A stretch of 37,324 nucleotides of DNA from a virus. Location: IMG/VR virus record IMGVR_UViG_3300035698_009940, positions 1 to 37,324 of that record. One strand, 5' to 3'. Made by a program: the position numbers and the translations under genes. Below are positions 22,005 to 30,089 of this stretch, piece by piece. The notes under the pieces are model-generated. The model ran no database searches. It was not told the DNA's origin and was given only the letters and a program-made list of their open reading frames with translations. Within the stretch, counting starts at the first letter, position 1. Each line of letters opens with the position of its first letter.

Positions 22005-22370
22005 ATGAATAGAATTCCTTTGTGTCCGCACAAGAGACCTAGCATTGTTCAGAATTGTGGGGAGCCGTCTGGAGTGCGGGTGAGGGAGCATCCGGGCCAT
22101 GCCAAGTGGCGGAAGAAGTATAAAGACGTTGATGGTTGGTGTAAGGCATATCGATGCAATCGTGGATTTGGTTTGTCCATGGTCATTGGTCGGTTGTTGT
22201 CTTTTCCCAGACTTCCCAACGGGCAATACAAGATGCCGTTTTATTTTTCTCATTATTGTGTTTGGGGATTGTGTTTTTCTTGGACGTTCAGTGAAGCTCG
22301 GTTGCCTGTAGGAAGTACGGTTTATGAAACGTATCAAGCATGGCTTGATACACGAGAAAAGGATGTTTGA
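22005..22370 (+). CDS. Hypothetical cysteine/tryptophan-rich protein
   Basis: This protein has 121 residues. It contains KWRKKYKDVDGWCKAYRCNR, then an aromatic half (MPFYFSHYCVWGLCFSWTFS) and a helical end. It is the only gene downstream of element copy 2 before the 5'-3' nuclease. No domain recognised. Confidence 0.55.
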   Translation: MNRIPLCPHKRPSIVQNCGEPSGVRVREHPGHAKWRKKYKDVDGWCKAYRCNRGFGLSMVIGRLLSFPRLPNGQYKMPFYFSHYCVWGLCFSWTFSEARLPVGSTVYETYQAWLDTREKDV

Positions 22371-22373
22371 TTG

Positions 22374-23189
22374 ATGAACAACGTCCTCCTTGTCGATGTC
22401 AACTACATCTGCTCCAGGGCATATTTTGCGACTGGCTTCCTGGAGTTTGAGGGCAAGGGGACCGGCATGGCCCTTGGAGCTATTCAGACCGTGGAGACGT
22501 GTCGGGAACTCTTCGGTAGCACCGTGATTGTCCTGGCCTTCGATCGGGGCAAAGGGCTGCGTAGGGCAATCTATCCGCAGTACAAGGCGAATCGCAGAGA
22601 GGGCCTGTCTGAAGAAGAGAAGGCAATCAAACAGGAGTACATCCGGCAGCTTAGGAAGATGCCGAGGCTGTTCAAGCGAATGGGCTATCGAAACATTTTC
22701 AGCCAAAAAGGATATGAGGCAGACGACGTGATCGCTGGGGTGGTGCAGGGGATGGAGGAGAACGACAGGGCGGTGATCGTGTCGGCCGATCAAGACCTGT
22801 GGCAGTTGCTACGGAGTAATGCGATTTGCTACGATCCACGGGTGAAGAAGCGGACCACCCGGCAATTATTTGTGGAAGAGTGGGGTGTGCTTCCCGAGAT
22901 GTGGCCACACGTCAAGGCGTTTGCAGGGGACACGTCGGACAACATCGAGGGGATTCGAGGGATCGGATTGAAGACAGCCGCGAAATACTACGCGGGGACG
23001 TTAAAACCTGGGGCGGCAATGGACAAGATCGAGGCGGGGCTGAGCATTCACAATCGAAACTTGCAGTTGATTCGGCTGCCACTCGACGGGCTGGAGACGT
23101 TTGATTTGCGAATGGATCGGTTGACTGCCGAGCGGCGGGCGTTTGTGATGCGGAAGTTGGGTGCTTCGGAAAGAAGGTGGAAGCGGTAG
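22374..23189 (+). CDS. 5'-3' exonuclease / flap endonuclease (PIN plus H3TH)
   Basis: This protein has 271 residues from the ATG at 22374; a TTG at 22371 is the alternative. Acidic metal-site residues are in LLVDVNYICSRAYF, VLAFDRGKGLRR, GYEADDVIAGV and VSADQDLWQLL; GDTSDNIEGIRGIGLKTA is the helix-3-turn-helix DNA-binding signature. It is the stand-alone equivalent of the PolA N-terminal nuclease, removing RNA primers and flaps. With the glycosylase-exonuclease and polymerase genes it makes PolA functions three separate genes in this phage. Confidence 0.92.
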   Translation: MNNVLLVDVNYICSRAYFATGFLEFEGKGTGMALGAIQTVETCRELFGSTVIVLAFDRGKGLRRAIYPQYKANRREGLSEEEKAIKQEYIRQLRKMPRLFKRMGYRNIFSQKGYEADDVIAGVVQGMEENDRAVIVSADQDLWQLLRSNAICYDPRVKKRTTRQLFVEEWGVLPEMWPHVKAFAGDTSDNIEGIRGIGLKTAAKYYAGTLKPGAAMDKIEAGLSIHNRNLQLIRLPLDGLETFDLRMDRLTAERRAFVMRKLGASERRWKR

Positions 23190-23194
23190 TGGGG

Positions 23195-23200
23195 TATAAT
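23195..23200 (+). promoter_or_regulatory. Putative promoter -10 box TATAAT
   Basis: GTGGGGTATAATTGGGG lies just after the nuclease stop and 23 nt before the HNH gene ATG. The same G-rich lead-in (GGGGTATAAT) occurs in element copies 3 and 4. Confidence 0.55.
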
Positions 23201-23222
23201 TGGGGTAGGAAGGATCGTTGTG

Positions 23223-24569
23223 ATGAAAAAGATTTGTTCTATGGTTGGTTGTGATAAAATTAGTATTGCAAGGGGGCTTTGCGTAAAGCATTACCGGCGT
23301 TGGCAGGTACATGGTGATCCGATGATTGTGTTAAAGGGGAAGCCATATTCTAACTACCTTGATTGTCCGAATGGATGCGGGTGTAAGACGGCCAAAGTTG
23401 GGGAGCCTTGCTCTAGATGTAGGGCTCCAATGTTTGCTACTTGTAAAGATTGTGGGGGTGTTTGTGCTCACGGGCATTCGAGGTGCTGGGATTGTTGGAA
23501 CAAGTTGCGGCGGTCCCGAATTGGCGTATGCAAAGTATGTGGTGATCCAATAAAGGCAAAGGGATTTTGTGGGAAGCATTATATACGTTGGCTTGCTCAT
23601 GGTAATCCAACGGTGGTTTCAAAGCTTGCGGTGTGTGCAGTTGGGGAGGAGCGTTTGTGGGATCAAAGTTGGATGGTAAAAATGCCGGGGCATCATTTAG
23701 CGGATAGGGGATGGGTATCTAAGGCATGTTTGGTGTTTGAGAAAACACATGGGAAACTTCAGGAAGGGGATCGGATAGGGTTTTTGGATAGAGACACCAC
23801 AAATTGTAGCTCTGATAATTTGTATCTGATACCGAGGGCAAAACGAGTAGTACAATGTTCCAATTGTGGGATATTTTTTCACAGGCAGTTAGCTCAAATA
23901 CGTAAATACAATTATTGCCCGGATTGTACTGGTGGAAAAATTGGTGGGCAAGGGGGGTTAAAAAAGACTCGTGTCATATTACCTTGTGGTAATTGTGGCA
24001 AATTTGTAAAAAAGTACATGTGTCAAACGAACGGAAAATATGGTATTTTCTGTTCTTCAGATTGTTGGTACTCTTTTTTTAGGAGACTCAAAATGAGTAA
24101 GAATTGGAAGACGTTGGTTGCTGAGTTGGATTTGCTCACAGAGGCGAACGGGATCAATGCGTGGAAGACGGCTGAGATTCTCAGGACGCTCTGGGAGACG
24201 GCTGCTTTCTGTAAAGGTTTGGGAGGTAAGGAACAGGCTGAGGTGAAGCTCCAAGAGTACGCCGGCCGGTTTGCTCTGGGCCTGAATGATATGCTTATGA
24301 TGATTAAGTATTTCCCGAACAAAAAGGATTGGGAATCGGGCCGGCTTGATGTCCTCAGGGATGATACTGCGAAGATTCTTTCGGCAAGGAATGCTGATAA
24401 GAAGAAAGGAAATGGCAAGCCCCGCTTCGGTTCTATCTCGCGACGGGAGTACGAAGCCCTCAAGGAAGAGTTGGCCAAGGCTAAGGCCAAGATTCGCGTC
24501 CTCCAGAAGGAGCTGCGTGAACTAAAGCAGGGAAACGAGCCGTGCAAGTCAGGAAGAAAAGCGGCCTGA
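23223..24569 (+). CDS. HNH-type homing endonuclease reading through into a downstream protein
   Basis: This frame has 448 residues. The N-terminal half has two CxxH-type finger units (IARGLCVKHYRRWQVHGDP and IKAKGFCGKHYIRWLAHGNP) and further Cys pairs. An HNH-like core follows (ACLVFEKTHGKLQEGD, NCSSDNLYLI), then two zinc ribbons (VQCSNCGIFFHR, LPCGNCGKFV...CSSDCW). From residue 291 the sequence is a different helical protein with its own ribosome site and ATG (24093). The HNH part is visibly more AT-rich than its neighbours, a sign of recent entry. Probably the endonuclease inserted in front of an existing gene and lost its own stop, or uses fusion. Confidence 0.65.
   Translation: MKKICSMVGCDKISIARGLCVKHYRRWQVHGDPMIVLKGKPYSNYLDCPNGCGCKTAKVGEPCSRCRAPMFATCKDCGGVCAHGHSRCWDCWNKLRRSRIGVCKVCGDPIKAKGFCGKHYIRWLAHGNPTVVSKLAVCAVGEERLWDQSWMVKMPGHHLADRGWVSKACLVFEKTHGKLQEGDRIGFLDRDTTNCSSDNLYLIPRAKRVVQCSNCGIFFHRQLAQIRKYNYCPDCTGGKIGGQGGLKKTRVILPCGNCGKFVKKYMCQTNGKYGIFCSSDCWYSFFRRLKMSKNWKTLVAELDLLTEANGINAWKTAEILRTLWETAAFCKGLGGKEQAEVKLQEYAGRFALGLNDMLMMIKYFPNKKDWESGRLDVLRDDTAKILSARNADKKKGNGKPRFGSISRREYEALKEELAKAKAKIRVLQKELRELKQGNEPCKSGRKAA
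24093..24569 (+). CDS. Helical coiled-coil protein, likely separate translation product
   Basis: This product has 158 residues starting MSKNWKTLVAELDLLTEAN with TAGGAGACTC upstream. The middle is helical (TAEILRTLWETAAFCKGL), and the C-terminus is a Lys/Glu coiled coil (LKEELAKAKAKIRVLQKELR). The base composition returns to the local norm here. It is the same frame as the upstream HNH gene. Function unknown; small helical proteins of this kind occur near phage recombination genes. Confidence 0.6.
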   Translation: MSKNWKTLVAELDLLTEANGINAWKTAEILRTLWETAAFCKGLGGKEQAEVKLQEYAGRFALGLNDMLMMIKYFPNKKDWESGRLDVLRDDTAKILSARNADKKKGNGKPRFGSISRREYEALKEELAKAKAKIRVLQKELRELKQGNEPCKSGRKAA

Positions 24570-24624
24570 GTTGGGACTAGGGGTAGTATTTTTTTCATTC
24601 ATTCCAAAACAAGGAACCAAAGCG

Positions 24625-24999
24625 ATGATTACAAGACGAAAGCTGTTGGGTGCGTTGGCTGGTGTCCCCCTGTTCGGTGGCCTGTTGTCGGGAGTGGTGA
24701 AGGGGGAGAAGCCGTTTTTCGAGAACGGCATCTTCCCGAAGATGATGGTTAATGGGAGGATATTGGGGAAAGCAAAGGGGGAGTATCCGAGGACAAGCGG
24801 TTCATACACCGTTGAACTCTTGGAGGATTATGGGGAGGGTGTGGTCCTTGAGAGGCATTCGGATTCTGAGGATCGTGGTTGTATTATGGATATAATTAGG
24901 ATAGACACGGCTGAATTTATCGAGGCCGTGAAGAGCAAGGGGGTGCATGGTGGAGCTTACCTTTGCGTAGTTTGTAAAGGTGTGAAAAATAGACTATGA
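24625..24999 (+). CDS. Exported protein with Tat-like signal
   Basis: This protein has 124 residues from the ATG at 24625 (AAGGAACC site). MITRRKLLGALAGVPLFGG carries a twin-arginine RRKLLG followed by a mild hydrophobic stretch, as in Tat signals. The mature part has strands and acidic patches (YTVELLEDYGEGVVLERHS) and a late CVVCK. It overlaps the RuvC-like ATG by 4 nt. Function unknown. Confidence 0.6.
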   Translation: MITRRKLLGALAGVPLFGGLLSGVVKGEKPFFENGIFPKMMVNGRILGKAKGEYPRTSGSYTVELLEDYGEGVVLERHSDSEDRGCIMDIIRIDTAEFIEAVKSKGVHGGAYLCVVCKGVKNRL

Positions 25000-25517
25000 A
25001 AATCCTGGCAATCGACCCCGCCACAATCACTGGATGGGCGTACAGCAACGGCACCTGCGGCATCTGGGATCTCCGCATCAAGAACGATGAGTCCTCTGGA
25101 ATGCGGCTTATCAGGTTTGAGGGCAAGCTGAACTCGATACAGAGTGCAGTGGGGGTGGACCTGATTGTCTTCGAGTCGATCACGGCGGGAGCGGGGCCAA
25201 AGGCAAACTTTACCGCGATCAAGTTGCAGACAAAGCTCCAGGCAATCATAGAGCGTTGGTGCGAGAAGAACGGAATCGAGCACGTCGGCTATAATTTGAT
25301 GTCCGTGAAAAAACATGCCATCCCGCAGAAGGGTGTGAAACGAGACAAGGCTGCGATGGTCGGAGCGGCAAAGAAGCGGTGGCCGGACAAGGACATCGAG
25401 GACGATAACGTTGCAGATGCGTTGTGGATTCTGGACCTGGCGACGGAGGAATACGGGGGAGTTGAAGGGGTTTCGTTGGACGATTCGGATCAACGTTTTG
25501 AGAGAGGGTGTGAATAA
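24996..25517 (+). CDS. RuvC-like Holliday junction resolvase
   Basis: This protein has 173 residues. The RNase H fold is suggested by MKILAIDPATITGWAY with the first catalytic Asp, LIVFESITAG with the Glu, and EDDNVADALWILDLA with the last acidic residues. The length suits phage RuvC-like enzymes. Expected role: cut four-way junctions or branched DNA before packaging. It overlaps genes on both sides, so it is within one transcript with the small genes leading to Mre11-Rad50. Confidence 0.75.
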   Translation: MKILAIDPATITGWAYSNGTCGIWDLRIKNDESSGMRLIRFEGKLNSIQSAVGVDLIVFESITAGAGPKANFTAIKLQTKLQAIIERWCEKNGIEHVGYNLMSVKKHAIPQKGVKRDKAAMVGAAKKRWPDKDIEDDNVADALWILDLATEEYGGVEGVSLDDSDQRFERGCE

Positions 25518-25744
25518 TGTTTGAATCTTGTAAACACGAATGGGAAGTGCTCGGTGAGATGGTTCTGCCGTCGCCGTTTGAGCAGATGGCGGCTGCTGAT
25601 TATGTCGTCGAGGACATGATGAAGCTGCATAATGTACACTTCCGAAAGAAGGCCTTGATTCTCGTGGCCTGTAAAAAGTGTGGGAAGAAAGCCGAGCATA
25701 TTTTGGTGAATCCGTGCGAGGTGGAATTGGAGAAAGGATTGTGA
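25517..25744 (+). CDS. Small zinc-binding-like protein
   Basis: This protein has 75 residues, beginning MFESCKHEWEVLGEMVLPS with CKKCGKKAEH later, so a Cys/His zinc site is likely. TAATG overlap upstream, TGATG overlap downstream. Function unknown. Confidence 0.55.
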   Translation: MFESCKHEWEVLGEMVLPSPFEQMAAADYVVEDMMKLHNVHFRKKALILVACKKCGKKAEHILVNPCEVELEKGL

Positions 25745-25923
25745 TGCAATGCAAATGCGGAAAAACCATGGTTGATGTGACTTCTGATTGGATGAAGAAG
25801 GAAGGGAAGACGGCACATCGATGTCCTGAGTGCAAAAGAATCCGGGAGAATTGGCCGGCTGCTGGAAATCGCTTTCTGGAATGGTACGCAGTGCCAACGC
25901 AACAAAATAGGGACCCGGAATGA
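25744..25923 (+). CDS. Small zinc-ribbon protein
   Basis: This protein has 59 residues from the ATG at 25744. MQCKCGKTM and HRCPECKRIRENW give a four-Cys ribbon. It overlaps both neighbours. Function unknown. Confidence 0.5.
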   Translation: MQCKCGKTMVDVTSDWMKKEGKTAHRCPECKRIRENWPAAGNRFLEWYAVPTQQNRDPE

Positions 25924-26330
25924 TTTACACAGATCCGTATGATGTGGTGCCGTTGGATTGGCGGAGCAAGGAACACTCGTACACTGTGACGGGATTCTGC
26001 AATCTTGTCGGTACACGGTTTGGGCAGCTCATGGTGTACATAAAGTATGAGAACGGCGGCCACACCACGCTGAAGTATCGTGTCGTGATCGAGCATTTTT
26101 TGGAGGAAATGTGGTACAAGGTGCAATCGTTGGGGGTAGTTATCACAGAGGAAATGGGAACCTCGGACGAGGAGGGGAGGGATGCTGCGAGGGCCTATTT
26201 TAAGGGCGGGATTCTTGCTGCGGTGCGTTTGATGGAATTGAAATGGCATCTGGTGAAAACTGAATACGAGCGAGAAGGTCGTCGATTGCAGAATACAATC
26301 AACACATGGACGGAGAGAAAGAGAGAATAA
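25920..26330 (+). CDS. Hypothetical alpha/beta protein
   Basis: This protein has 136 residues, starting MIYTDPYDVVPLDW, with strands in the first half and helices in the second (DEEGRDAARAYFKGGILAAV). It overlaps the Rad50 N-half start (TAATG at 26329). No family recognised. Confidence 0.6.
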   Translation: MIYTDPYDVVPLDWRSKEHSYTVTGFCNLVGTRFGQLMVYIKYENGGHTTLKYRVVIEHFLEEMWYKVQSLGVVITEEMGTSDEEGRDAARAYFKGGILAAVRLMELKWHLVKTEYEREGRRLQNTINTWTERKRE

Positions 26331-27349
26331 TGCCACTAGAGCAATTGCAAATCCGAAATTTCCAGTGCCATAAGAATCGGAAGATCGACTTCGATCCGCT
26401 GGTCACTGTGTTGACGGGCCCCTCGGACAGCGGCAAGTCCGCCATCATCCGGGCCCTGCGATGGGCCTGCACTAACAGCCCTGGTGGTGATGCTTTCGTG
26501 AGGGACGGAGCCAAGCGGTGTGGTGTCCGCCTGAAGATTGATGGCAGGGTGATCGGCAGAACCAAGGGAACATCTGAAAACGAGTACACTCTGGACGGCA
26601 AAAAGTACAAGTCATTCGGCACCAACGTCCCGGAGCCGATCGCCAATCTCCTCAATCTTTCCCCCGTCACTTGGCAGGGACAACACGACTCCCCGTTCTG
26701 GTTGGCGGAGACGGCTGGGCAGGTCGGGCGGGAACTTAACACCATCGTCAATCTGGAGGCTATGGACGATGCTCTAGCGGCCGTCAATCGAATGGTGTCT
26801 AAGGACAAGGCCAGGAGCGAAGTGGCCGCAGAACGGCTTGTGGGGGCCCAGGAACGGTTGCAGGGATTGTCTTGGGTGGAAGAGGCTAAGGAGGATATGG
26901 GTGAGCTGGAAACATTCCACTCACTCCATGGGGGAATCGAGGCAAGCTACGGCAGGTTGTACTCGTTGTTTGCAGATGCTTTCGGGGAGCGGGCACGGGC
27001 AGATGCATTGAGAAACGTGGAAGGGGCTGCCAGGGAGGTTGTGTTGAAGGGAGAGGTGGTGGAGTCGTTTGGTGTCAGCGTAGATCGGTTGTCGGCTATA
27101 ATCGAGGGGGTGGGGGAGTTGAGCGACATTGAGGCTCCAGACCTGACGGAGTTGGAGGAAGCGAAGGAATCGTGGGAGGAAGCCACTGAGCATTTCGAGT
27201 CGTTGCAGGAGTTGGTGACAGTCGTAGAGGCTCAGATGGCAGCAGTCGATCAATTGAGTGTGATGGTCGATCGGCAAAAAGAGGAGTTGGAAGAGTCGTT
27301 AGAGGGGCGTTGTCCACTGTGCGGGGCCGAGACAGGAGACCTGTTATGA
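26330..27349 (+). CDS. Rad50/SbcC N-terminal half (Walker A, coiled coil, zinc hook)
   Basis: This protein has 339 residues from the ATG at 26330. MPLEQLQIRNFQCHKNRKID begins the SMC-type head; Walker A GPSDSGKSAIIRAL is near residues 31-44, Q-loop WQGQHDSPFWL near 115. Coiled coil covers about 145-320, and the protein ends with the zinc-hook CPLCG. It stops at the hook: the other half of the coil, the signature motif and Walker B are encoded at 29527-30652. The two polypeptides would dimerise through hook and heads, and work with the Mre11-like nuclease at 27663 in end processing. Confidence 0.85.
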   Translation: MPLEQLQIRNFQCHKNRKIDFDPLVTVLTGPSDSGKSAIIRALRWACTNSPGGDAFVRDGAKRCGVRLKIDGRVIGRTKGTSENEYTLDGKKYKSFGTNVPEPIANLLNLSPVTWQGQHDSPFWLAETAGQVGRELNTIVNLEAMDDALAAVNRMVSKDKARSEVAAERLVGAQERLQGLSWVEEAKEDMGELETFHSLHGGIEASYGRLYSLFADAFGERARADALRNVEGAAREVVLKGEVVESFGVSVDRLSAIIEGVGELSDIEAPDLTELEEAKESWEEATEHFESLQELVTVVEAQMAAVDQLSVMVDRQKEELEESLEGRCPLCGAETGDLL

Positions 27350-27666
27350 AAATCGTCGAAAAGAAGTTCAAGCGAAATGGTACATGGTGGGAAAAAGTGG
27401 GTAGCCTCTTCCACACAGATGAGTTGTCCCAGGCATTCGATATTCCTGAGGGCGTCAGAAAGATTTGGTTATCACTGCACGATCAGCCTGGGGTGAATCG
27501 GGTCGTTGGGAAGGCTGAGCTTGTTAGCCAGTTTGAGAATACGTACCCGCGATTTGTTTCGCATGAATTTCCCCATGAGATCGAGTGGACCGACGAGACA
27601 ATGGACAAAATCTTGGAGCCACTCATCGGCAAGACACTCCACCTGCAATGCGAGTACGAGATATGA
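27346..27666 (+). CDS. Hypothetical protein between Rad50 half and Mre11
   Basis: This protein has 106 residues; ATGA overlap with the Rad50 half and overlap with the Mre11 start. Basic N-terminus (MKIVEKKFKRNGTWWEKVG), strand-rich, ends HLQCEYEI. Function unknown. Confidence 0.6.
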   Translation: MKIVEKKFKRNGTWWEKVGSLFHTDELSQAFDIPEGVRKIWLSLHDQPGVNRVVGKAELVSQFENTYPRFVSHEFPHEIEWTDETMDKILEPLIGKTLHLQCEYEI

Positions 27667-28568
27667 GCAACGTAGTAGCGATTCTGTGCTCAGATTTACA
27701 CCTGTCGGAGAAGCCTCCGTTAGCAAGATCGTCGGAGCCTGATTGGTTTGCAGCTATGGCCAGGGTTTTGGGTGAGTTGAGGGGACTGCAAGAGCAGCAT
27801 GACTGCCCGATACTCTTCGCAGGGGACTTATTTGACAAGTGGCGGGCTCCTCCAAGTATCATAAACTTTGCGATTAAGCACCTGCCGAAGATGTACACGA
27901 TTCCGGGGCAGCATGACCTCCCGCATCATAGGTTGGAGGACATCGAGCGGTCGGCGTACTGGACGCTTGTGGAGGCGGGGACGATAGAGCATGTTGAGAA
28001 ACCACGGTTTATGAATCAACATCTGTGCATTTACCCGTTTCCTTGGGGGGAAGAAATTGAACCAGCAAGCCGCACTACGCTGTCGAAGACCCTCCACGTC
28101 GCACTTGTTCATCAGTACGTCGGTATGCCTGCTAATATGTACCCAGGGGCTCCACCGGAATCAAACGTGAACAGCCCCATTTTGCAAGAGAAGCTTGAGG
28201 GCTACGACGTGGCTGTGTTCGGAGACAACCATAAAGGGTTTACGTCGCATACGGGGGATTGTAATGTCTATAATTGTGGGACTCCTATGCGGCGGAAGGC
28301 TGATGAGATCAACTACAGGTCGGGCGTGGGATTGCTTCAAGATGATGGAACAATAATCACCCACTATCTTGACACGAGCAAGGACGTGATCGAGGCGGTG
28401 GAGAAGCCTGCCGATGATGAGCTTGACATATCGGAGTTCGTCGAAGAGCTGCATGGGCTGGGCGGGGACTTCCTGGAGTTTGAGGATGCCATAGAGCGGT
28501 ACGTGGAAAAGAACGGAGTCAAGCAGTGTGTCAGAGAAGTCATTCAACGAGTGATGGAGGAAAAGTGA
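27663..28568 (+). CDS. Mre11/SbcD-like nuclease
   Basis: This protein has 301 residues from the ATG at 27663. Metallophosphoesterase motifs appear in order: CSDLHLS, FAGDLFDKW, YTIPGQHDLP (Gln replaces the common Asn), VALVHQYVG and FGDNHKGFT. A C-terminal helical part probably binds Rad50. It acts with the split Rad50 as an exo/endonuclease on DNA ends, hairpins or protein-blocked ends. It is flanked by the two Rad50 halves. Confidence 0.85.
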   Translation: MSNVVAILCSDLHLSEKPPLARSSEPDWFAAMARVLGELRGLQEQHDCPILFAGDLFDKWRAPPSIINFAIKHLPKMYTIPGQHDLPHHRLEDIERSAYWTLVEAGTIEHVEKPRFMNQHLCIYPFPWGEEIEPASRTTLSKTLHVALVHQYVGMPANMYPGAPPESNVNSPILQEKLEGYDVAVFGDNHKGFTSHTGDCNVYNCGTPMRRKADEINYRSGVGLLQDDGTIITHYLDTSKDVIEAVEKPADDELDISEFVEELHGLGGDFLEFEDAIERYVEKNGVKQCVREVIQRVMEEK

Positions 28569-28888
28569 TGTGTACAGCTCCGAAGGGTTTTAGCTATGAC
28601 AAGGATGCCCCTAATTACTGGCAGAGGGCTGTCAACCGGTTTTGGGAGGAAACGGGATTGGATACTGATGTGGCAGACCTAGTGGACATCCTGGAGTTTT
28701 TCGATGAATATCGTGAGGGAGGAAGGGTAATGGAGCAGTATAAGGAAGCGTTTCGGTTACTTTACGAAGCATACAAGCGGGAAGAGTCAGGTGATTTTGT
28801 GGGTGAGTTTCTCGACGAGTTTTCTGCTCCAGTCGATGGAAAATTCCCGGATTTTGAGACGTGGTGGGTTTCGATAGATAATGAGTGA
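28568..28888 (+). CDS. Hypothetical acidic helical protein
   Basis: This protein has 106 residues, acidic and helical (LDTDVADLVDILEFFDEYRE), starting MCTAP. The TGATG overlaps the Mre11 stop. Its start region repeats 15 nt of the next gene's start. Function unknown. Confidence 0.55.
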   Translation: MCTAPKGFSYDKDAPNYWQRAVNRFWEETGLDTDVADLVDILEFFDEYREGGRVMEQYKEAFRLLYEAYKREESGDFVGEFLDEFSAPVDGKFPDFETWWVSIDNE

Positions 28889-28901
28889 TGGAGGAGAAGT
28901 G

Positions 28902-29174
28902 ATGTGTACAGTTCAAGATTGGATAAGGGCTGAGAGGGAAGCAAAAAGGGAACTAGCCTTAGAGACGGACAAGGAATATGTGTTGTTTTTCTATGTGGGG
29001 GCTACAAATGCGAAGATGTACCTCCATGAGATTCGGGGGGCCGTCTATTTGTCGTGGGTCAGTGAAAAGGATCGGGAGCATGCACTGCTGTTCCCAACGC
29101 ACGAGAGGGCCGTCGAGTTCGCCAAGATGTTGAAGCAGATGGCTAGTGAAACTTTGAGGGGTGAGGAGAAGTGA
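28902..29174 (+). CDS. Hypothetical alpha/beta protein
   Basis: This protein has 90 residues from the ATG at 28902 with a GGAGGAGAAG site. It begins MCTVQDWIRAEREAKREL, then strands (YVLFFYVGATNAKMYLHEI). Function unknown. Confidence 0.55.
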   Translation: MCTVQDWIRAEREAKRELALETDKEYVLFFYVGATNAKMYLHEIRGAVYLSWVSEKDREHALLFPTHERAVEFAKMLKQMASETLRGEEK

Positions 29175-29182
29175 CTGGAATT

Positions 29183-29257
29183 ATGATAAGGGATGTGTTG
29201 GAGATTTACACGGTGATTACACTCGTCGTATTCTTGTATTTTATATGGCGGGATTGA
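29183..29257 (+). CDS. Tiny single-helix membrane peptide
   Basis: This peptide has 24 residues: a short charged start MIRDVLEIY, then a hydrophobic helix VITLVVFLYFIW and RD. An upstream GTG (29171) overlapping the previous stop would add four residues; GAGGAGAAG is the ribosome site for it. Small phage membrane peptides of this size occur among lysis or inhibitor genes, but chance cannot be excluded. Confidence 0.4.
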   Translation: MIRDVLEIYTVITLVVFLYFIWRD

Positions 29258-29273
29258 GGCGACGGGGGTGCTT

Positions 29274-29588
29274 ATGGAAAAGCGGGAGCCGTGGGGTGAT
29301 GACACAGAATACATCAACGGAGTGTTCATGCCGTCGGAAGAGAAGGTGCTGGAGCGTGCTGCCGACCTGCGGTGGTTGTTGGAGCAGGGCTTTGAGCTTG
29401 TTCTGATAACCTCGGTGATGGATTTTGACATGCCGGCGATCAGCGTGGTTCGTCGGATGGTAGAGAAGTACGGGACTTTGCTGACTGAGAAAAAACTTGA
29501 TCTATACTTGATAAAGGAACCGTATTATGGAATTGGACAAATACCAGAGGATGAAGAAGCAGGCAGAGGGCCTGCGGGTGAAGGCTGA
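29274..29588 (+). CDS. Hypothetical protein, HAD- or NTase-like fragment
   Basis: This protein has 104 residues from the ATG at 29274. It contains LRWLLEQGFELVLITSVMDF and ISVVRRMVEKYGTLL, an alpha/beta pattern. The C-terminal 20 residues overlap the next coiled-coil gene and are low in complexity. Function unknown. Confidence 0.5.
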   Translation: MEKREPWGDDTEYINGVFMPSEEKVLERAADLRWLLEQGFELVLITSVMDFDMPAISVVRRMVEKYGTLLTEKKLDLYLIKEPYYGIGQIPEDEEAGRGPAGEG

Positions 29589-29778
29589 GAGAGCAGCGGG
29601 TAAGGTCGAGCAGTTGATGGCCCAACTGAAGGAGCAGTTCGGCTGCAATACGATTGAAGAGGCCCAAGAAAAGTTGAAGGAGTTGGAGAAGAAAAAGGAC
29701 AGGTCGAAGCAGGCGTTCGACAGGGCGTACAAATTGTTCGAGGCCGAGTGGGGCGAGAAGCTGGAGGCGTTGGTGTGA
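29527..29778 (+). CDS. Coiled-coil protein preceding the Rad50 C-half
   Basis: This protein has 83 residues, almost entirely heptad-like helix (MELDKYQRMKKQAEGLRVKA, LKELEKKKDRSKQAFDRA) with a central FGCNTIEEA break. It looks like the returning coil of Rad50/SbcC encoded as its own gene, or a partner of the C-half. Its position, three genes after Mre11 and just before the C-half, supports this. Confidence 0.6.
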   Translation: MELDKYQRMKKQAEGLRVKAERAAGKVEQLMAQLKEQFGCNTIEEAQEKLKELEKKKDRSKQAFDRAYKLFEAEWGEKLEALV

Positions 29779-30089
29779 TGACTTTCGATGATGTGAAAAA
29801 ACGGCATGTAGATCCCTCTGCGTCCGATTCTGATACTCGTTGGATGAAACAAAATAGGTTGTCAAAGCCGGCTAATACTGCCCGTCGTTGTTGTAATGAT
29901 TGTTCTTTTCTGTGGGTAGCAGTATCATGGTGGTGCATGAATAAGGATGCGGTTAGAGATCGGCAGACGGCTATTCCAGGAATTAGTAATTGTCCGTATT
30001 GGGAGGCGGCTAAATTGGGCACATTTGCGGCTGTTGCTATAAAGATGAGGAAGATTTTTTCTATATTCAAGGGGAGAAAGAAACGGTGA
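29778..30089 (+). CDS. Small cysteine-rich protein
   Basis: This protein has 103 residues from the ATG at 29778 (TGATG overlap). CCNDCSFLWVAVSWWCMNKD followed by ISNCPYWEAAKLG suggests a metal-binding site. It has a basic end and overlaps the next GTG. Function unknown. Confidence 0.55.
   Translation: MTFDDVKKRHVDPSASDSDTRWMKQNRLSKPANTARRCCNDCSFLWVAVSWWCMNKDAVRDRQTAIPGISNCPYWEAAKLGTFAAVAIKMRKIFSIFKGRKKR

Noticed and set aside
24957-26336. Minus-strand open frame of 459 codons opposite RuvC and neighbours
   Set aside because: It covers several well-supported + genes with start overlaps, has no recognisable domain and is rich in Ser, Pro, His as expected of antisense frames.
27095-27105. TATAAT strings inside genes (for example near 25292, 27097, 28269, 32832, 33024)
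   Set aside because: They lie within coding frames away from gene starts and mostly encode common codon pairs; not called as promoters.
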